Shown here in pieces: positions 34,534 through 44,423 of a stretch of DNA of 57,204 nucleotides. Both the position numbers and the translations under genes were made by a program. The notes beneath the pieces were generated by a model. It did no database searches and was not told where the DNA came from. It saw only the letters and a list, made by a program, of their open reading frames with translations. The stretch is from Ktedonobacterales bacterium (lineage in GTDB: Bacteria; Chloroflexota; Ktedonobacteria; Ktedonobacterales; JADMIN01), in contig JAICVS010000007.1 of the NCBI GenBank assembly GCA_025935195.1, forward strand, positions 1-57,204, read 5' to 3'. The number at the start of each line of letters is the position of its first letter. The stretch's first letter is position 1.

Positions 34534-36885
34534 ATGATTCATCGCGTCGAAACCACTATCGGCGGACGCGTCCTCAGTCTGGAGACTGGGCGCCTCGCCG
34601 AGCAGGCCGGTGGCGCCGTGCTCGCCCGCTATGGCGAGACAGTGCTGCTGGCCGCGGCCACCACCAGCGCCGCCCCGCGTGAGGGCATTGACTTCGTCCC
34701 GCTCACGGTGGATGTCGAAGAGCGCCTCTACGCCGCCGGCAAGATCCCTGGCGGCTTCATCAAGCGCGAGGGCCGCCCCACCGAGCATTCCATCCTCGCC
34801 TCGCGCCTGGTGGACCGCCCCATTCGCCCGCTCTTCCCCAAGGGCTATCGTAACGACGTGCAGGTCGTCATCACCGTGCTTTCGGTGGATCAGGAGAACG
34901 ACCCCGACATCCTCGGCATCGTCGCCGCATCCGCCGCGCTCAGCATCTCAGACATCCCCTTTGCCGGCCCCGTCGGGGGCGTCGCCGTCGGCTACATTGA
35001 CGGCCAGATCGTCATCAACCCGCAGCTTTCACAGCTGAGCGGGAGTCTGCTCGATCTCAGCCTCGCCGGCACCGCCGACGCCGTGGTGATGGTCGAGGCT
35101 GGCGCGCGCGAGTTGTCCGAAGAGGTGATGGTCGAGGCCATCCGCAAGGGGCATGAGGCCATCCAGCAGCTCGTGAAACTGCAAAACGATCTGGTGGCGC
35201 AAGCCGGCAAGCCCAAGCGCCCGTTCACCCCGCCGCAGCCCGATCCCGCGCTGGCCAAGGCCGTGAGCGACTTCGCCGCGTCGCGCCTCGACAAGGCGAT
35301 GAACAACGCCAACAAGGCTGAGCGCGAGCAGGCCATGAACGCCGTCGAGAGCGCGCTGATGGCCGAGGTAGGGACGAAGTACCCGGACCGCGGCAAGGAG
35401 ATCGCCGGCCTCTTCGAGAAAGAGGTCAAGCGCTTCGTGCGCAAGCAGATTCTCGAAAAGGGCGTGCGCGTGGATGGCCGTTCCACCACCGACATCCGCC
35501 CGATCTGGTGCGAGGTCGGCCTGCTGCCGCGCACGCACGGCTCCGCGATCTTCACGCGCGGCCAGACGCAGGTGCTCAGCATCGTCACGCTCGGCTCGCC
35601 CGGCGAGGAGCAGCGGCTCGACGGCCTCGGCCTCGAAGAGAACAAACGCTACATCCACCACTACAACTTCCCCTCCTTCAGCGTCGGCGAGACGCGCCCC
35701 TCGCGCGGCCCCGGCCGTCGTGAGATTGGCCACGGCGCGCTGGCCGAGCGTGCGCTGCTGCCGGTCATCCCCGAAAAAGACGAGTTCCCCTACACCATCC
35801 GTATCGTCTCCGAGGTGCTCAGCTCCAACGGCTCGACTTCGATGGGCTCCACCTGCGGCAGCACGCTCTCGCTGATGGACGCCGGCGTGCCGATCAAAGC
35901 GCCGGTGGCCGGCGTGGCGATGGGCCTGATCACTGAAGACGGCGAGACGCTCAGCAAGTACGCCATCCTCACCGACATTCAGGGGATGGAAGATGCCATG
36001 GGCGACATGGACTTCAAGGTCGCCGGCACCGCCGACGGCATCACCGCCCTGCAGATGGATATCAAGATCAAGGGTCTCACGCCCGATGTGCTCGCCCAGG
36101 CGATGGCCCAGGCCAAAGACGGCCGCATGTTCATCATGGACAAGATGCTCGAAACGCTGGCCGAGCCGCACGCCGAGCTTTCGCCCTACGCGCCGCGCAT
36201 CCAGTCCGTCAAGATCAACCCAGAGAAGATCGGCACCGTCATCGGCCCAGGCGGCAAGACCATCCGCCGCATCCAAGACGAGACCGGCGCCAAGATTGAC
36301 ATTGACGACGACGGCACCGTCCACATCTCTGCCGTCACCGGCGAGGGCATGACGCGCGCGATGGACGCCGTGCGCGCGCTGACCGAAGAGGTCGAGGTCG
36401 GCAAGATCTACACGGGCAACGTCCGTCGCCTGGTGGACTTCGGCGCCTTCGTCGAGATCCTGCCGGGCAAAGAGGGCCTCGTCCGCACCTCGCAGCTCGC
36501 CGACTATCAGGTCAACCGGCCGGAGGATGTCGTCGCCGTCGGCGATGAGATCACTGTGATGGTGATCGAGGTGGACCCGCAGGGGCGCATCAACCTCTCG
36601 CGCCGCGCCGCGCTGAGCGGCGAGATGCCCAGCGCGGAGGAGATCGAGGCCGAGCGCGGCCCGCGCCGTGGCGGCTTCGGTGGCCCACCGCGCGGCGGCG
36701 GCTTTGGCGGCGATCGCGGCGGCCCATCGTCCGGCGGCTTTGGGCGCGGCCCGCGCCCTGGTGGCGGCCCCGGCTACGGCGGTGATCGTGGCGGCCCGCG
36801 CGGCGGCGGCTTCGGTGGCGACCGCGGCGGCCCGCGCGAGCGCGACCGTGGCGGTTATCCCCCACGCCCGAACCGCGGCGGCTAA
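34534..36885 (+). CDS. pnp: Polyribonucleotide nucleotidyltransferase (PNPase) with RGG-rich tail
   Basis: A 783-residue phosphorolytic 3'-5' exoribonuclease. Two RNase PH domains carry [20 protein letters not shown] and the second-domain [10 protein letters not shown]-type region ([20 protein letters not shown]). The active-site aspartates are in the [20 protein letters not shown] stretch. The KH domain has [15 protein letters not shown] and the S1 domain has [20 protein letters not shown]. After S1 a tail of about 75 residues consists of RGG, GGFGG and DRGG units, which normal PNPases lack. ATG 34534 follows a GGAG site. Confidence 0.96.
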   Translation: MIHRVETTIGGRVLSLETGRLAEQAGGAVLARYGETVLLAAATTSAAPREGIDFVPLTVDVEERLYAAGKIPGGFIKREGRPTEHSILASRLVDRPIRPLFPKGYRNDVQVVITVLSVDQENDPDILGIVAASAALSISDIPFAGPVGGVAVGYIDGQIVINPQLSQLSGSLLDLSLAGTADAVVMVEAGARELSEEVMVEAIRKGHEAIQQLVKLQNDLVAQAGKPKRPFTPPQPDPALAKAVSDFAASRLDKAMNNANKAEREQAMNAVESALMAEVGTKYPDRGKEIAGLFEKEVKRFVRKQILEKGVRVDGRSTTDIRPIWCEVGLLPRTHGSAIFTRGQTQVLSIVTLGSPGEEQRLDGLGLEENKRYIHHYNFPSFSVGETRPSRGPGRREIGHGALAERALLPVIPEKDEFPYTIRIVSEVLSSNGSTSMGSTCGSTLSLMDAGVPIKAPVAGVAMGLITEDGETLSKYAILTDIQGMEDAMGDMDFKVAGTADGITALQMDIKIKGLTPDVLAQAMAQAKDGRMFIMDKMLETLAEPHAELSPYAPRIQSVKINPEKIGTVIGPGGKTIRRIQDETGAKIDIDDDGTVHISAVTGEGMTRAMDAVRALTEEVEVGKIYTGNVRRLVDFGAFVEILPGKEGLVRTSQLADYQVNRPEDVVAVGDEITVMVIEVDPQGRINLSRRAALSGEMPSAEEIEAERGPRRGGFGGPPRGGGFGGDRGGPSSGGFGRGPRPGGGPGYGGDRGGPRGGGFGGDRGGPRERDRGGYPPRPNRGG

Positions 36886-36900
36886 CCCAGCACAACCCGT

Positions 36901-36948
36901 CTCCCCTCTCCCCACGGGGAGAAGGGGCTGAGGGGTGAGGACTCCACC
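36901..36948. repeat. REP-like palindromic repeat between pnp and the UDG gene
   Basis: CTCCCCTCTCCCC-AC-GGGGAGAAGGGG followed by TGAGGGGTGAGGACTCCA. It is closely related to the copy at 37761; the two flank the UDG gene as direct repeats. Confidence 0.75.
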
Positions 36949-37097
36949 GGATTCACATCCAACAGGCGGAATACTCGGGCGGGGGGATGGGCATCCTCCC
37001 GCCCGTATGCTATCCTGACAGCGCGACCCGCACCCGGCGCGGGCAGGCAGGCCAAAACAGGCGGCAGCGGCCGAACGACCGAGGAGGAGGGAGTGTC

Positions 37098-37745
37098 ATG
37101 GTGGCTGAGGATGCGCTCGCGCAGGTGGCGGCGGAGGTGCGCGTCTGCACGAAGTGCGACCTGTATCTCAACACGAAGAACGGCGTGCCAGGTGCGGGCG
37201 ACCCCACCGCCGAGATCATGTTCATCGGCGAAGGCCCCGGCTATCACGAGGACCGCCAGGGCCGCCCGTTCGTCGGGCCGGCGGGCGCCTTCCTCAACGA
37301 GCTGCTCGCCAGCATCGGCCTCGACCGCTCCAGCGTCTTCATCACCAACGTCGTCAAGCACCGGCCGCCGGAGAACCGCGACCCCCTGCCCGAAGAGATG
37401 GCCGCCTGCGCCGGCTACCTGGACCGCCAGATCGCCGCCATTGACCCCAAAGTGATCGTCACGCTGGGCCGCTATTCGATGGCGAAGTTCTTCCCCGGCG
37501 TCAAGATCAGCGCCATCCACGGCCAGGCCAAGCTGGTGAACGGGCGTATCGTCGTCGCCATGTACCACCCCGCCGCCGCACTACACCAGGCCACCCTCAA
37601 GCAGACCGTCGTGGACGACTTCAAGCGCGCCATCCCCGCCGCCCTGGCCGAGGCCAAACGCCTCGCCGCCGAAGGCAAGCTCGGCGCCAAGAAAGACGGC
37701 ACGGACGACGACGACCAGCCCCCACAGCAAATGTCCCTCTTCTAG
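37098..37745 (+). CDS. Uracil-DNA glycosylase, family 4 (Fe-S)
   Basis: A 215-residue base-excision repair enzyme that removes uracil from DNA. The Fe-S cysteines begin with CTKCDLYLN near residue 17 and continue with the cysteine in AACAGYLDRQ. Motif A is FIGEGPGYHEDRQGRPFVGPAG, VVKHRPPENRDPLPEE is the family loop, and motif B is MYHPAAALH. The C-terminus ends PQQMSLF, a form often seen in bacterial members and able to act as a sliding-clamp-binding peptide (inferred). ATG 37098 follows GAGGAGGAGGGAG. A TATCCT box lies at 37011-37016. Confidence 0.94.
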   Translation: MVAEDALAQVAAEVRVCTKCDLYLNTKNGVPGAGDPTAEIMFIGEGPGYHEDRQGRPFVGPAGAFLNELLASIGLDRSSVFITNVVKHRPPENRDPLPEEMAACAGYLDRQIAAIDPKVIVTLGRYSMAKFFPGVKISAIHGQAKLVNGRIVVAMYHPAAALHQATLKQTVVDDFKRAIPAALAEAKRLAAEGKLGAKKDGTDDDDQPPQQMSLF

Positions 37746-37760
37746 CCCAGCACTGTGCCA

Positions 37761-37808
37761 CTCCCCCTCTCCCCGCGGGGAGAGGGGGCCGGGAGGTGAG
37801 GACTCCAG
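37761..37808. repeat. REP-like palindromic repeat after the UDG gene
   Basis: A 26-base perfect palindrome CCCCCTCTCCCCG/CGGGGAGAGGGGG (37763-37788), then GGGAGGTGAGGACTCCA. It could act as a transcript-end hairpin between the convergent UDG and regulator genes. Confidence 0.8.
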
Positions 37809-37809
37809 G

Positions 37810-38592
37810 TCAGGCGCCGACGGCGTGCAGCGTGGGAGTGGAGAGGGCGGCGTGATCCAGGGCGAAGGCGGGCATGGGGTCCAGAGCGAGCGCATCGTTG
37901 CCGTGCGCGGGGCGATCCATGAAGGTGTAGCCGACGCCGGGAACGGTCTGGATGTGCTCTGGGACGGCGGGGTCGCGCTCGACCTTCTGGCGCAGGTGGC
38001 GGATGTGCGTCTTGACGAGGCCAGTGTCGCCGTCGTCGTAGCCCCAGACCCGCTCGACGATCAGCGCGGTGGGCAGCACCTGGCCGCTGTGGGTCATGAG
38101 CAGGTGGAGCAGCCGGCTTTCGATGGGCGTGAGGCGGCTCATGTGACCGTCGCGGCTGACCTGATGGCGCATGGCGTCGAGGCGGATGGGGCCGGCGGTG
38201 AGAATGCTATCGCCGGCGACAGCGTGGGGCGCGGCGACGGCGCGGCGTGTGAGCGCGCGGATGCGCGCGAGCAGGCGGCGCGGGCTGAGTGGCTTGTGCA
38301 GGCAATCGTCGGCGCCCAGGGAAAACGCGCGCACCTCATCTTCTTCGCTCAGGTTGTTGCCGATCAGCAACAAGAGGGACGTCGATTCGCTCGACATGCG
38401 GCGGCACACCTCGAAGCCGTCAATGCGCGGCAGCTCGGCGTCGAGCAGCACAAGGTCCGGCTGCCCCTTGCGCCACTGCTCGACTGCCTGGATGCCGTCG
38501 AAGGCGCGCAGCATTTCATACCCATGGCCGCGCAGCCAGTAGGTGAGCATGTCAACAAGGTCGCGGTCGTTGTCGGCGATCAGCATCTTCAT
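37810..38592 (-). CDS. OmpR-type winged-helix response regulator
   Basis: A 260-residue two-domain regulator. The receiver (1-115) has MLIADNDRDLV with the acidic pocket, phospho-acceptor aspartate in VLLDAELPRIDGFEV and lysine in LHKPLSPRRLL. The usual Thr/Ser after strand 4 appears as glycine (LLLLIGNNLS), which could change switching. The DNA-binding winged helix (about 140-225) has LTPIESRLLHLLMTHSGQVL and VWGYDDGDTGLVKTHIRHLRQKVE. The tail of about 30 residues is alanine/proline-rich. The large sensor kinase gene lies 613 bases upstream on the same strand and is the likely partner, though the gap is wide. Confidence 0.92.
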   Translation of the reverse strand: MKMLIADNDRDLVDMLTYWLRGHGYEMLRAFDGIQAVEQWRKGQPDLVLLDAELPRIDGFEVCRRMSSESTSLLLLIGNNLSEEDEVRAFSLGADDCLHKPLSPRRLLARIRALTRRAVAAPHAVAGDSILTAGPIRLDAMRHQVSRDGHMSRLTPIESRLLHLLMTHSGQVLPTALIVERVWGYDDGDTGLVKTHIRHLRQKVERDPAVPEHIQTVPGVGYTFMDRPAHGNDALALDPMPAFALDHAALSTPTLHAVGA

Positions 38593-39205
38593 GGCGGCGG
38601 CCTTCTAGCCACAAGGTGTGGCGGCGCGGCGCGGGACGAGCGCGCGCACAGGGGAACACAGACAGGTGAGCGGAGCGAGTGGATGGGATGCGCGGGTCAC
38701 GCCCCAGGCAAACTAATCAGCAAGCTGGCACACAACGGCATATCCCGCGCCGCGGCATGGCAGCTCGACAGATTGCCCTAGGGGTCGTTGAGGTGAGAGG
38801 CTGGAAACGATCAGGGGGTGGCGCTGCTCACATGAGACAGGCGCAACGCAAAGCCGCTACAATCTATAACGCAACACCGCACAATTTCGTCACGGCCCGC
38901 GCGATCGTTCTCGACCTCTCGGTAGAAATGATACACCAGAATCTGCGCCCGAACGTGCGCTAAAATGCGCAATCTGGTTGAGATGCGGCGAAGAAGTGGT
39001 TGCGCGAGGGCAGGGAGGAGCGCCAACCGCTCAGTAGTCAGTGCCGCCGCGCGGGATGGTATGGGCAATGGCGGCGGTTGAGACGAGGAGACGCCATAGT
39101 GGTATGGAGATGGTGGCGGCCTGGGGTGGAGGTTAGGCAGGCTAGATGCTGTACTCCGGTGTGATTCACTCCCTCGGTCGCCACCGCCATGAACGCGGCC
39201 CGCGC
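38593..39205. other. 613-base intergenic region
   Basis: Between the OmpR-type regulator and the sensor kinase. GC content is visibly lower around 38850-38970 (for example ACAATCTATAACGCAACACC) than in the genes, as expected for regulatory DNA. Open frames exist, but none has a convincing ribosome-binding site or domain. I see no repeat-family member here. Confidence 0.5.
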
Positions 39206-42025
39206 TCAGTCCTTGAGCGGCATCGCCAGCGGCAGGTCGAGGCCAAACACGCTGCCGACGCCGACGACGCTGTCGGCCCAGATGCGGCCGCCGTGGCGCT
39301 CGACGATCTCACGCGAGATGAAGAGGCCGAGGCCGAGGCCGACGCCGGAGCCGGACTGCACCTGGACGCCGGGTACCCGGTAGAAGCGTTCGAAGAGATG
39401 ATCAACGGCGTCCGGCGGAATGCCCACCCCCTGATCCTCGACAGAAACGATGGCCTCGCCGTCGTGCGTTTCGAGCGTGAGCGTCACCGGGCTCTCAGGT
39501 GCGGAATACTTGAGGGCGTTGGAGAGCAGGTTGGCAAGCACCTGCTCGATGCGATCGGCGTCAGCCTCCACCCAGATCGGCGCGTCGGGCAGGTGCCCGG
39601 TGATGTCGCGCTCGGCGCTCTCATGCTGTTCCGCGATGGCCTGGCGGCAGACCTCGGCGAGGTCGCAACGCTCGATGCGTAGCGCGAGCTTGCCAGACTC
39701 GATGCGCGAGGCATCCAGGAGATCGTTGACGAGCCGTTCGATGCGCGCGATGGCGCGGTCCATACGCGCGGTATGCTCGGTCTCCAGCAGATTCAGCCGC
39801 TCCAGCCGGCGGCGTGTGAGCTGGGTGAGGATTTTGAGGGTGGTCAGTGGCGTCTTCAGCTCGTGACTGGCGATGCTGAGGAACTCATCTTTCTGCCGCT
39901 CCAGGCGGTACATCTCGGTAATGTCGTTGGTCACGGCAACGGCGCCGATGATGGCACCGCCGCCATCGCGGATAGGGGCGAAGCTGAACTGGATGTGCAT
40001 CGCGCGGCCCGATTCACTATGCCGGATCATCCCCCGGAAGTCGGTGCGCGTGATGCCACGCAACGCCTGGATGAGCGGCCGTTCCGCCGTCGGAATCGTC
40101 GTGCCGTCGGGATAGCGCAAGCTGCTGGTGGTGGCATAGCGCTCCAGGGAGCCGAGCGCCGCCTGTTGTGAGGGCTGGCCGAGAAAAGCGGCGCCTTGAC
40201 GGTTGACGCGTATAAGCTGGCCGGAGGCGTCGCAAACCAGCACGCCGCTTGGGATCGCGTCAATGATGGCCGCCAGCTCATCGGCGAGGGCGCGCGCGCG
40301 CTGCTCGGCTGACTGAGCGTCGCGGCGGGCAGCCCGCTCGGCTTCATAGAGGTGAGAAAGATCGAGGGCAAGAGCAATTCGGTCGGCGACGAGCCGCAGC
40401 AACGTCACGTCATCCTCGCTGAAGTGGTGCGCGCGCAGCGTCGCGACGTGGATCACGCCGAGCACGCGATCCTCGACAAGCAATGGCACGCCGAGCAGCG
40501 AGTGGAAGTGCTCGCGAAGGTAGGGATTGATCAGGTCCGCCTGGTTCAGATCGTCCACAACGATCGCCTGGCGCTCCGCCATAATACGCCCCGCGATCCC
40601 ACGGCCGACCGGCACGCGCACCGTCCGCGCGACCTCTTCCTGTGGCCCCAGCACCGCGCGCAGCATGAGCGCCTTGCCGTCCTCAGAGGGCAGCAGAATG
40701 GCGACGTTGTCCACCTCCATCGCCGTGCGCACCCGCTCCAGTAGCCGGCTGATCAGGTCGTCGAAACTGAGATGCGCCAGCGCGGTATCGGTGATTGCCT
40801 GCAACGTGGCAAGGCGATGCGAGACGGATTCGGCGGCTTCGCGTGCCTCACGCTCGCGCGCGAGCAGGCGTGTCAGCTCATCCTCGGAGCGGCGCCGGTC
40901 GGTGATGTCGCGGATGTAGCCGACGAAGGCGGGAGGGTCATTCAGCGGGATGCGCGTGATAGCCAGCTCGACGGGGAAGAGAGAGGCATCGGCGCGCATC
41001 GCCGTCATCTCCATCCGGTGATCCATCTGGTGCTGCTCACCTGTGGCGAGATAGCGTACGAGCGCGCCACGGTAGCGTGCGCGTAGCGCGGGCGGGATCA
41101 GCGCGTCGGCGAGATCCTGGCCGATGACCTCGGCGCGCTGGTAGCCGAACATGCGCTCCGCGGCTGGATTGAACTCGTTGATGCGGCCGTCCGTGTCCAT
41201 ACCCACGATGCCGTCCAGCGCGGTGCCGATGATGGCCGCCTGCCGCGCGAGGCTGGCGCGCTCCGCCGCCTCGGCCCGGTGGCGCTCGACCACCTGGCCG
41301 ACCTGATTGCCAACACTCATCGCCATGTGCAGCAGCGCGGTATCGGGGGAGCGCAAGGCGCGGCTGAAGAATTCGAACACGCCGAAGATGCCGGAGGGGC
41401 CGCGCACGGGGAAGGCGAATGCGGCGTGCAAACCGGCATCCAGCGCCGCGCGCAGTCGCGGAAAGTTGTCGTCGGCCGCCAGATTCTCGACCCACGCCGG
41501 TCGCTCGTCGCTCCAGACACGCCCCGGCAATCCCACGCCCGGCGCGAGCGTCTGGCGCCGGCACGCTCCCACAAACACGCTCCCATCCACCCCAGGCGCC
41601 TGCCAGATGGGACCGCAGTGGAGCAATCCGCTCGCGCGATCGATCGTCCAGAGTGTGCCAAGCTCCCAGCCCAATCCATGCCCTACCGCCTCCAGCACAT
41701 GCGCGGCGACCGCGTCCAGATCGTCGCGCGTAGACGATTCGACGAGCGCGGTGCTCACCGCGTACTGGACGGCGAAGCGGCGATCGATGGCGAGCGCGAG
41801 CGCATCCCGTCGAGAATCCGGCGTGGGGAGTTGGGAGCGGCCGTCATGGCGGCTGCCTACGGTGGAAGATACCGGCGCCGAACCTGTGTCGGTCGGCGAC
41901 CTCAGCCGGGAACCGGCATCCCGCACGGCGGAATGCTGTGTCGCCGCGAGCTTCGAGCGCAGCGACTCGATCTCGTGGATGAGCTCATCGCGGGTTTTGT
42001 GCTGGTCGGATGACTGGTCAAACAT
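39206..42025 (-). CDS. Multi-sensor histidine kinase (GAF-PAS-GAF-PAS-HisKA-HATPase)
   Basis: A 939-residue soluble sensor kinase. A short coiled start (MFDQSSDQHKTRDELIHEIE) is followed by a GAF domain (about 80-250). A PAS domain comes next (about 260-375; GIVGMDTDGRINEFNPAAERMFGY), then a second GAF (about 400-550) and a second PAS (about 570-690). The HisKA phospho-acceptor histidine is in SIASHELKTPLTTLKIL. The catalytic domain has the N box NLLSNALKYS, G1 EDQGVGIPPDAV, F box FERFYRV and G2 GSGVGLGLGLFI. No membrane segments are seen, so the signals are cytoplasmic small molecules or redox state. It follows a 67-residue gene by 12 bases. Confidence 0.94.
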   Translation of the reverse strand: MFDQSSDQHKTRDELIHEIESLRSKLAATQHSAVRDAGSRLRSPTDTGSAPVSSTVGSRHDGRSQLPTPDSRRDALALAIDRRFAVQYAVSTALVESSTRDDLDAVAAHVLEAVGHGLGWELGTLWTIDRASGLLHCGPIWQAPGVDGSVFVGACRRQTLAPGVGLPGRVWSDERPAWVENLAADDNFPRLRAALDAGLHAAFAFPVRGPSGIFGVFEFFSRALRSPDTALLHMAMSVGNQVGQVVERHRAEAAERASLARQAAIIGTALDGIVGMDTDGRINEFNPAAERMFGYQRAEVIGQDLADALIPPALRARYRGALVRYLATGEQHQMDHRMEMTAMRADASLFPVELAITRIPLNDPPAFVGYIRDITDRRRSEDELTRLLAREREAREAAESVSHRLATLQAITDTALAHLSFDDLISRLLERVRTAMEVDNVAILLPSEDGKALMLRAVLGPQEEVARTVRVPVGRGIAGRIMAERQAIVVDDLNQADLINPYLREHFHSLLGVPLLVEDRVLGVIHVATLRAHHFSEDDVTLLRLVADRIALALDLSHLYEAERAARRDAQSAEQRARALADELAAIIDAIPSGVLVCDASGQLIRVNRQGAAFLGQPSQQAALGSLERYATTSSLRYPDGTTIPTAERPLIQALRGITRTDFRGMIRHSESGRAMHIQFSFAPIRDGGGAIIGAVAVTNDITEMYRLERQKDEFLSIASHELKTPLTTLKILTQLTRRRLERLNLLETEHTARMDRAIARIERLVNDLLDASRIESGKLALRIERCDLAEVCRQAIAEQHESAERDITGHLPDAPIWVEADADRIEQVLANLLSNALKYSAPESPVTLTLETHDGEAIVSVEDQGVGIPPDAVDHLFERFYRVPGVQVQSGSGVGLGLGLFISREIVERHGGRIWADSVVGVGSVFGLDLPLAMPLKD

Positions 42026-42037
42026 GCCGGGAGCGCC

Positions 42038-42241
42038 TCATTCAACGAAGATCCGCTCGCGCTGGACGCTCGAGAGATCGTCGGCGCCGTCCTCCGTGAC
42101 CAACACCTCGTCTTCCAGCACCCCGCGTGCCGACTCGATGGCCTTCATGCGGGCGCGGAAGGTGCGCCAGCCATCACTATCGCGGGCGTCGAGCGGTCCG
42201 GCAGCCTGTTTGAGCTTCTCGCACTGGATGCTGGTGTCCAC
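42038..42241 (-). CDS. Small protein of unknown function
   Basis: A 67-residue frame from GTG 42241: VDTSIQCEKLKQAAGPLDARDSDG..., ending ERIFVE. It is hydrophilic and probably helical, with a regular charge pattern, and stops 12 bases before the sensor-kinase start, so it may share that transcript. The ribosome-binding site is weak (AAAGTGGAACC) and the open frame extends much further upstream through alanine/arginine-rich sequence that looks non-coding. I do not recognise it. Confidence 0.4.
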   Translation of the reverse strand: MDTSIQCEKLKQAAGPLDARDSDGWRTFRARMKAIESARGVLEDEVLVTEDGADDLSSVQRERIFVE

Positions 42242-42496
42242 AAGGTTCCACTTTCTGCGCGCTGGTGCCGCGCCGGGCGAAATGACACGACGGATGGGTT
42301 GGGGTGATTCATTGTATGTCGCGCGGCGGCGCAATGCAAAGCGAGCGAGGCGCTGTGGACGCGCCGGCAGCCATCTCCGCGCGGCACAAAGGTGCCGGCC
42401 GGATGCGCGCATCCGGCCGGAGTTTCTGGGCAAACGACCACGACGTGCCGATATGTCAACGCGCGGCGATGCGCGAGTGGCAGGCGCAAGCGTTCG

Positions 42497-43636
42497 CTAC
42501 GTCCGTTGCGGCGGCGTGCGGCGCACCAGCGTTTGCCAGGCGTTGCCGCTGTCGCGTGTGGCGTCGAGGCCGATGGGAGAAAGATAGCCGATGTAGGCGC
42601 TGCCCGCGTCGCCTGGATCCACGGCCACGAGCGCCGGATGCTGGCTGGTCGGCGCCGCCTGCCGCCATGTCTTGCCGCCATCGGTCGTGACGTAGACCTC
42701 GGCGCCGTTGAGCGCGTAGGCGGTCGCCGGCGTGGAGAGGGATGCGGCGATCGCCGAGAACGTCTCCCGCGCGTGTGTCTGAACGAAGTGCCGGCCGGCG
42801 TCGTGTGAAACGAAGAGGCCGGCATCGCCGCCCGCATACACTATGTCGCCGGACGACGAGAGCGCGTAGACAGCGCCACTGATGCCGGCGGCCGCGCTCC
42901 ACGTGCGGCCATCGTCCGCGCTACTGAAGACGCCGGAGATGTTGCTCCAAAGGTAGACATGGCCGGGATGGGCCGGATCGCCTAGGACGCCGGTGATGTC
43001 CGCGGCCGGCGTCTTGGGCAGCGCGCGCCAGTGCGCGCCGGCGTCGTCGCTGGCATAGAGACCAGCCGCGCCGAGCGCGGAGACGATGGCGAACACCCGC
43101 CCGCCGCTGGCGGAGCTCACGCCGATGCTGAAGACGCTGTTCGTTGGGAATGTGTCAACGGCGGCGGCCAGCTTCCATGTGCGACCGCTGTCCACGCTGG
43201 CATAGAGGCCGGCCGTCGCGTGCGTCACCCCCGGCATGGCGGAGCGCGGCAGCGCCAGGCAGTACACGCGCTTCGTGTCCACGGGACTCTGCGCCAGCTT
43301 GTACGTCATCAGACCGTCCATCTGCTGCCCCGGACCACCGGCGACCTGCGCCCACGCATGGCCGCGGTCGCTGGAGCGGTACAGCCCAAAGTGGGTGGCG
43401 ATCAGCACCGCACCCGGCTCGCCGCGCAGCGTCAGCACATCATGCAGGTGATTCTCCGTCGAGGTGAGCGGCGGCGCCGAGGAGCCGCCGATGCCGCCGC
43501 AGGCTGAGAGCAGCGCGGCAGCGGCCAGCACCAATGTGAGCACCGCCAGCCTCAGCCTCAGGCTCGTGGGCCTGAGCGCGCGCGTCATCGAAGCGCCCCA
43601 GGCGCCCCATCCAATGCGGTTGCCGGTACGGCTCAT
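42497..43636 (-). CDS. Beta-propeller (BNR/Ycf48-like) lipoprotein
   Basis: A 379-residue exported protein. A basic N-terminus and a hydrophobic core end in the lipobox LLSACGG (cysteine about 46), so it should be lipidated on the outer face of the membrane. The rest repeats a BNR/sortilin-like motif: GLYRSSDRGHAWAQV, GLYASVDSGRTWKLA, GLYASDDAGAHWRAL, GVFSSADDGRTWSAA, GLFVSHDAGRHFVQT, EVYVTTDGGKTWRQA. About seven blades are visible, as in Ycf48-type assembly factors. AAGGAGG precedes the ATG. It starts 21 bases after the DoxX-like gene and so shares its transcript. Confidence 0.88.
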   Translation of the reverse strand: MSRTGNRIGWGAWGASMTRALRPTSLRLRLAVLTLVLAAAALLSACGGIGGSSAPPLTSTENHLHDVLTLRGEPGAVLIATHFGLYRSSDRGHAWAQVAGGPGQQMDGLMTYKLAQSPVDTKRVYCLALPRSAMPGVTHATAGLYASVDSGRTWKLAAAVDTFPTNSVFSIGVSSASGGRVFAIVSALGAAGLYASDDAGAHWRALPKTPAADITGVLGDPAHPGHVYLWSNISGVFSSADDGRTWSAAAGISGAVYALSSSGDIVYAGGDAGLFVSHDAGRHFVQTHARETFSAIAASLSTPATAYALNGAEVYVTTDGGKTWRQAAPTSQHPALVAVDPGDAGSAYIGYLSPIGLDATRDSGNAWQTLVRRTPPQRT

Positions 43637-43657
43637 GTCCGCCTCCTTCCGCCTCGC

Positions 43658-44311
43658 TCAATCCGCGGCGCGACGGCTGAGCGCACGCAGCGCGGCGACG
43701 TTCGCGCCGAGCAGGACGAGCGAGAAGAGCAGCAGCATGGCATCGAGCTGCACGCCCTCATTGAAGGCATGCAGCGGATTGATCCAGGCAACCGCCTCGT
43801 CGTCCACCAGATAGTAGTTGAGGTTCATCACAATCGCCGCAACCAGATAGACACAGGCCGCGCAGGCGGCGTACGCGGTCAGTCGCGCGGCCGGCCGCGC
43901 CATCCAGAGGACGGCGCTGCCCAGCAGCACCACGCCGACCATCACCTCCGTCCAGGTGATCAGGTGAGCGTAGCCCTCGGCGTTAGGAATAATGAAGCGT
44001 TGCAGGAAGGCGCTATACGGCGTGTGGCGCTCGTCGTTGTAGACGTGCTGCTGTAGCACCAGCTTCAGGCCGGTGGCGAAGTACGGGCTGGCGACCTTGT
44101 TGATGCCGGAGACGAGCCATTCGTAGGCGAGGGCGATCTGCACGAGGCAGACGGCAACCGGCATCACACGGGCCGCCGTCGCCATGCCCGCGACGGCGCG
44201 CTCGGTATGAGGGATCGTGCGCGCCTCAGGTGACGCGACGGGACGGCGGCCGACGCGCTCCAGCACGCGGTCGGCCACACGCTCGAAGATGGGCGGGGTG
44301 GCGATGGTCAT
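43658..44311 (-). CDS. DoxX-family membrane protein
   Basis: A 217-residue protein with four hydrophobic segments of the DoxX/DoxD type. The family is linked to sulfur oxidation or to membrane redox systems. VCLVQIALAYEWLVSGINKV opens the first helix; the glutamate/tryptophan and the ITWTEVMVGVVLLGSAVLWM helix fit the family. ATG 44311 (MTIATPPIFE) follows CGGAGGATGTACC. The open frame extends upstream to 44407 without support. It lies between a multicopper oxidase gene (112 bases away) and the beta-propeller lipoprotein gene. Confidence 0.82.
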   Translation of the reverse strand: MTIATPPIFERVADRVLERVGRRPVASPEARTIPHTERAVAGMATAARVMPVAVCLVQIALAYEWLVSGINKVASPYFATGLKLVLQQHVYNDERHTPYSAFLQRFIIPNAEGYAHLITWTEVMVGVVLLGSAVLWMARPAARLTAYAACAACVYLVAAIVMNLNYYLVDDEAVAWINPLHAFNEGVQLDAMLLLFSLVLLGANVAALRALSRRAAD

Positions 44312-44423
44312 GGTACATCCTCCGCATGCTACCGCATGCTGCCACGCGCCGCCGCGCCCGTGTGGGGATGGCGGCGGCGCGCGAGCCTGAAACGATGTGG
44401 ACGACAACAGGACGCGGCCGGAC

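Noticed and set aside
35029-36915. 628-residue open frame opposite pnp
   Set aside because: Shadow of the pnp gene; composition is non-protein-like and pnp is certain.
38679-38963. 94-residue open frame in the regulator-kinase gap
   Set aside because: No ribosome-binding site, no domain, and base composition unlike the neighbouring genes.
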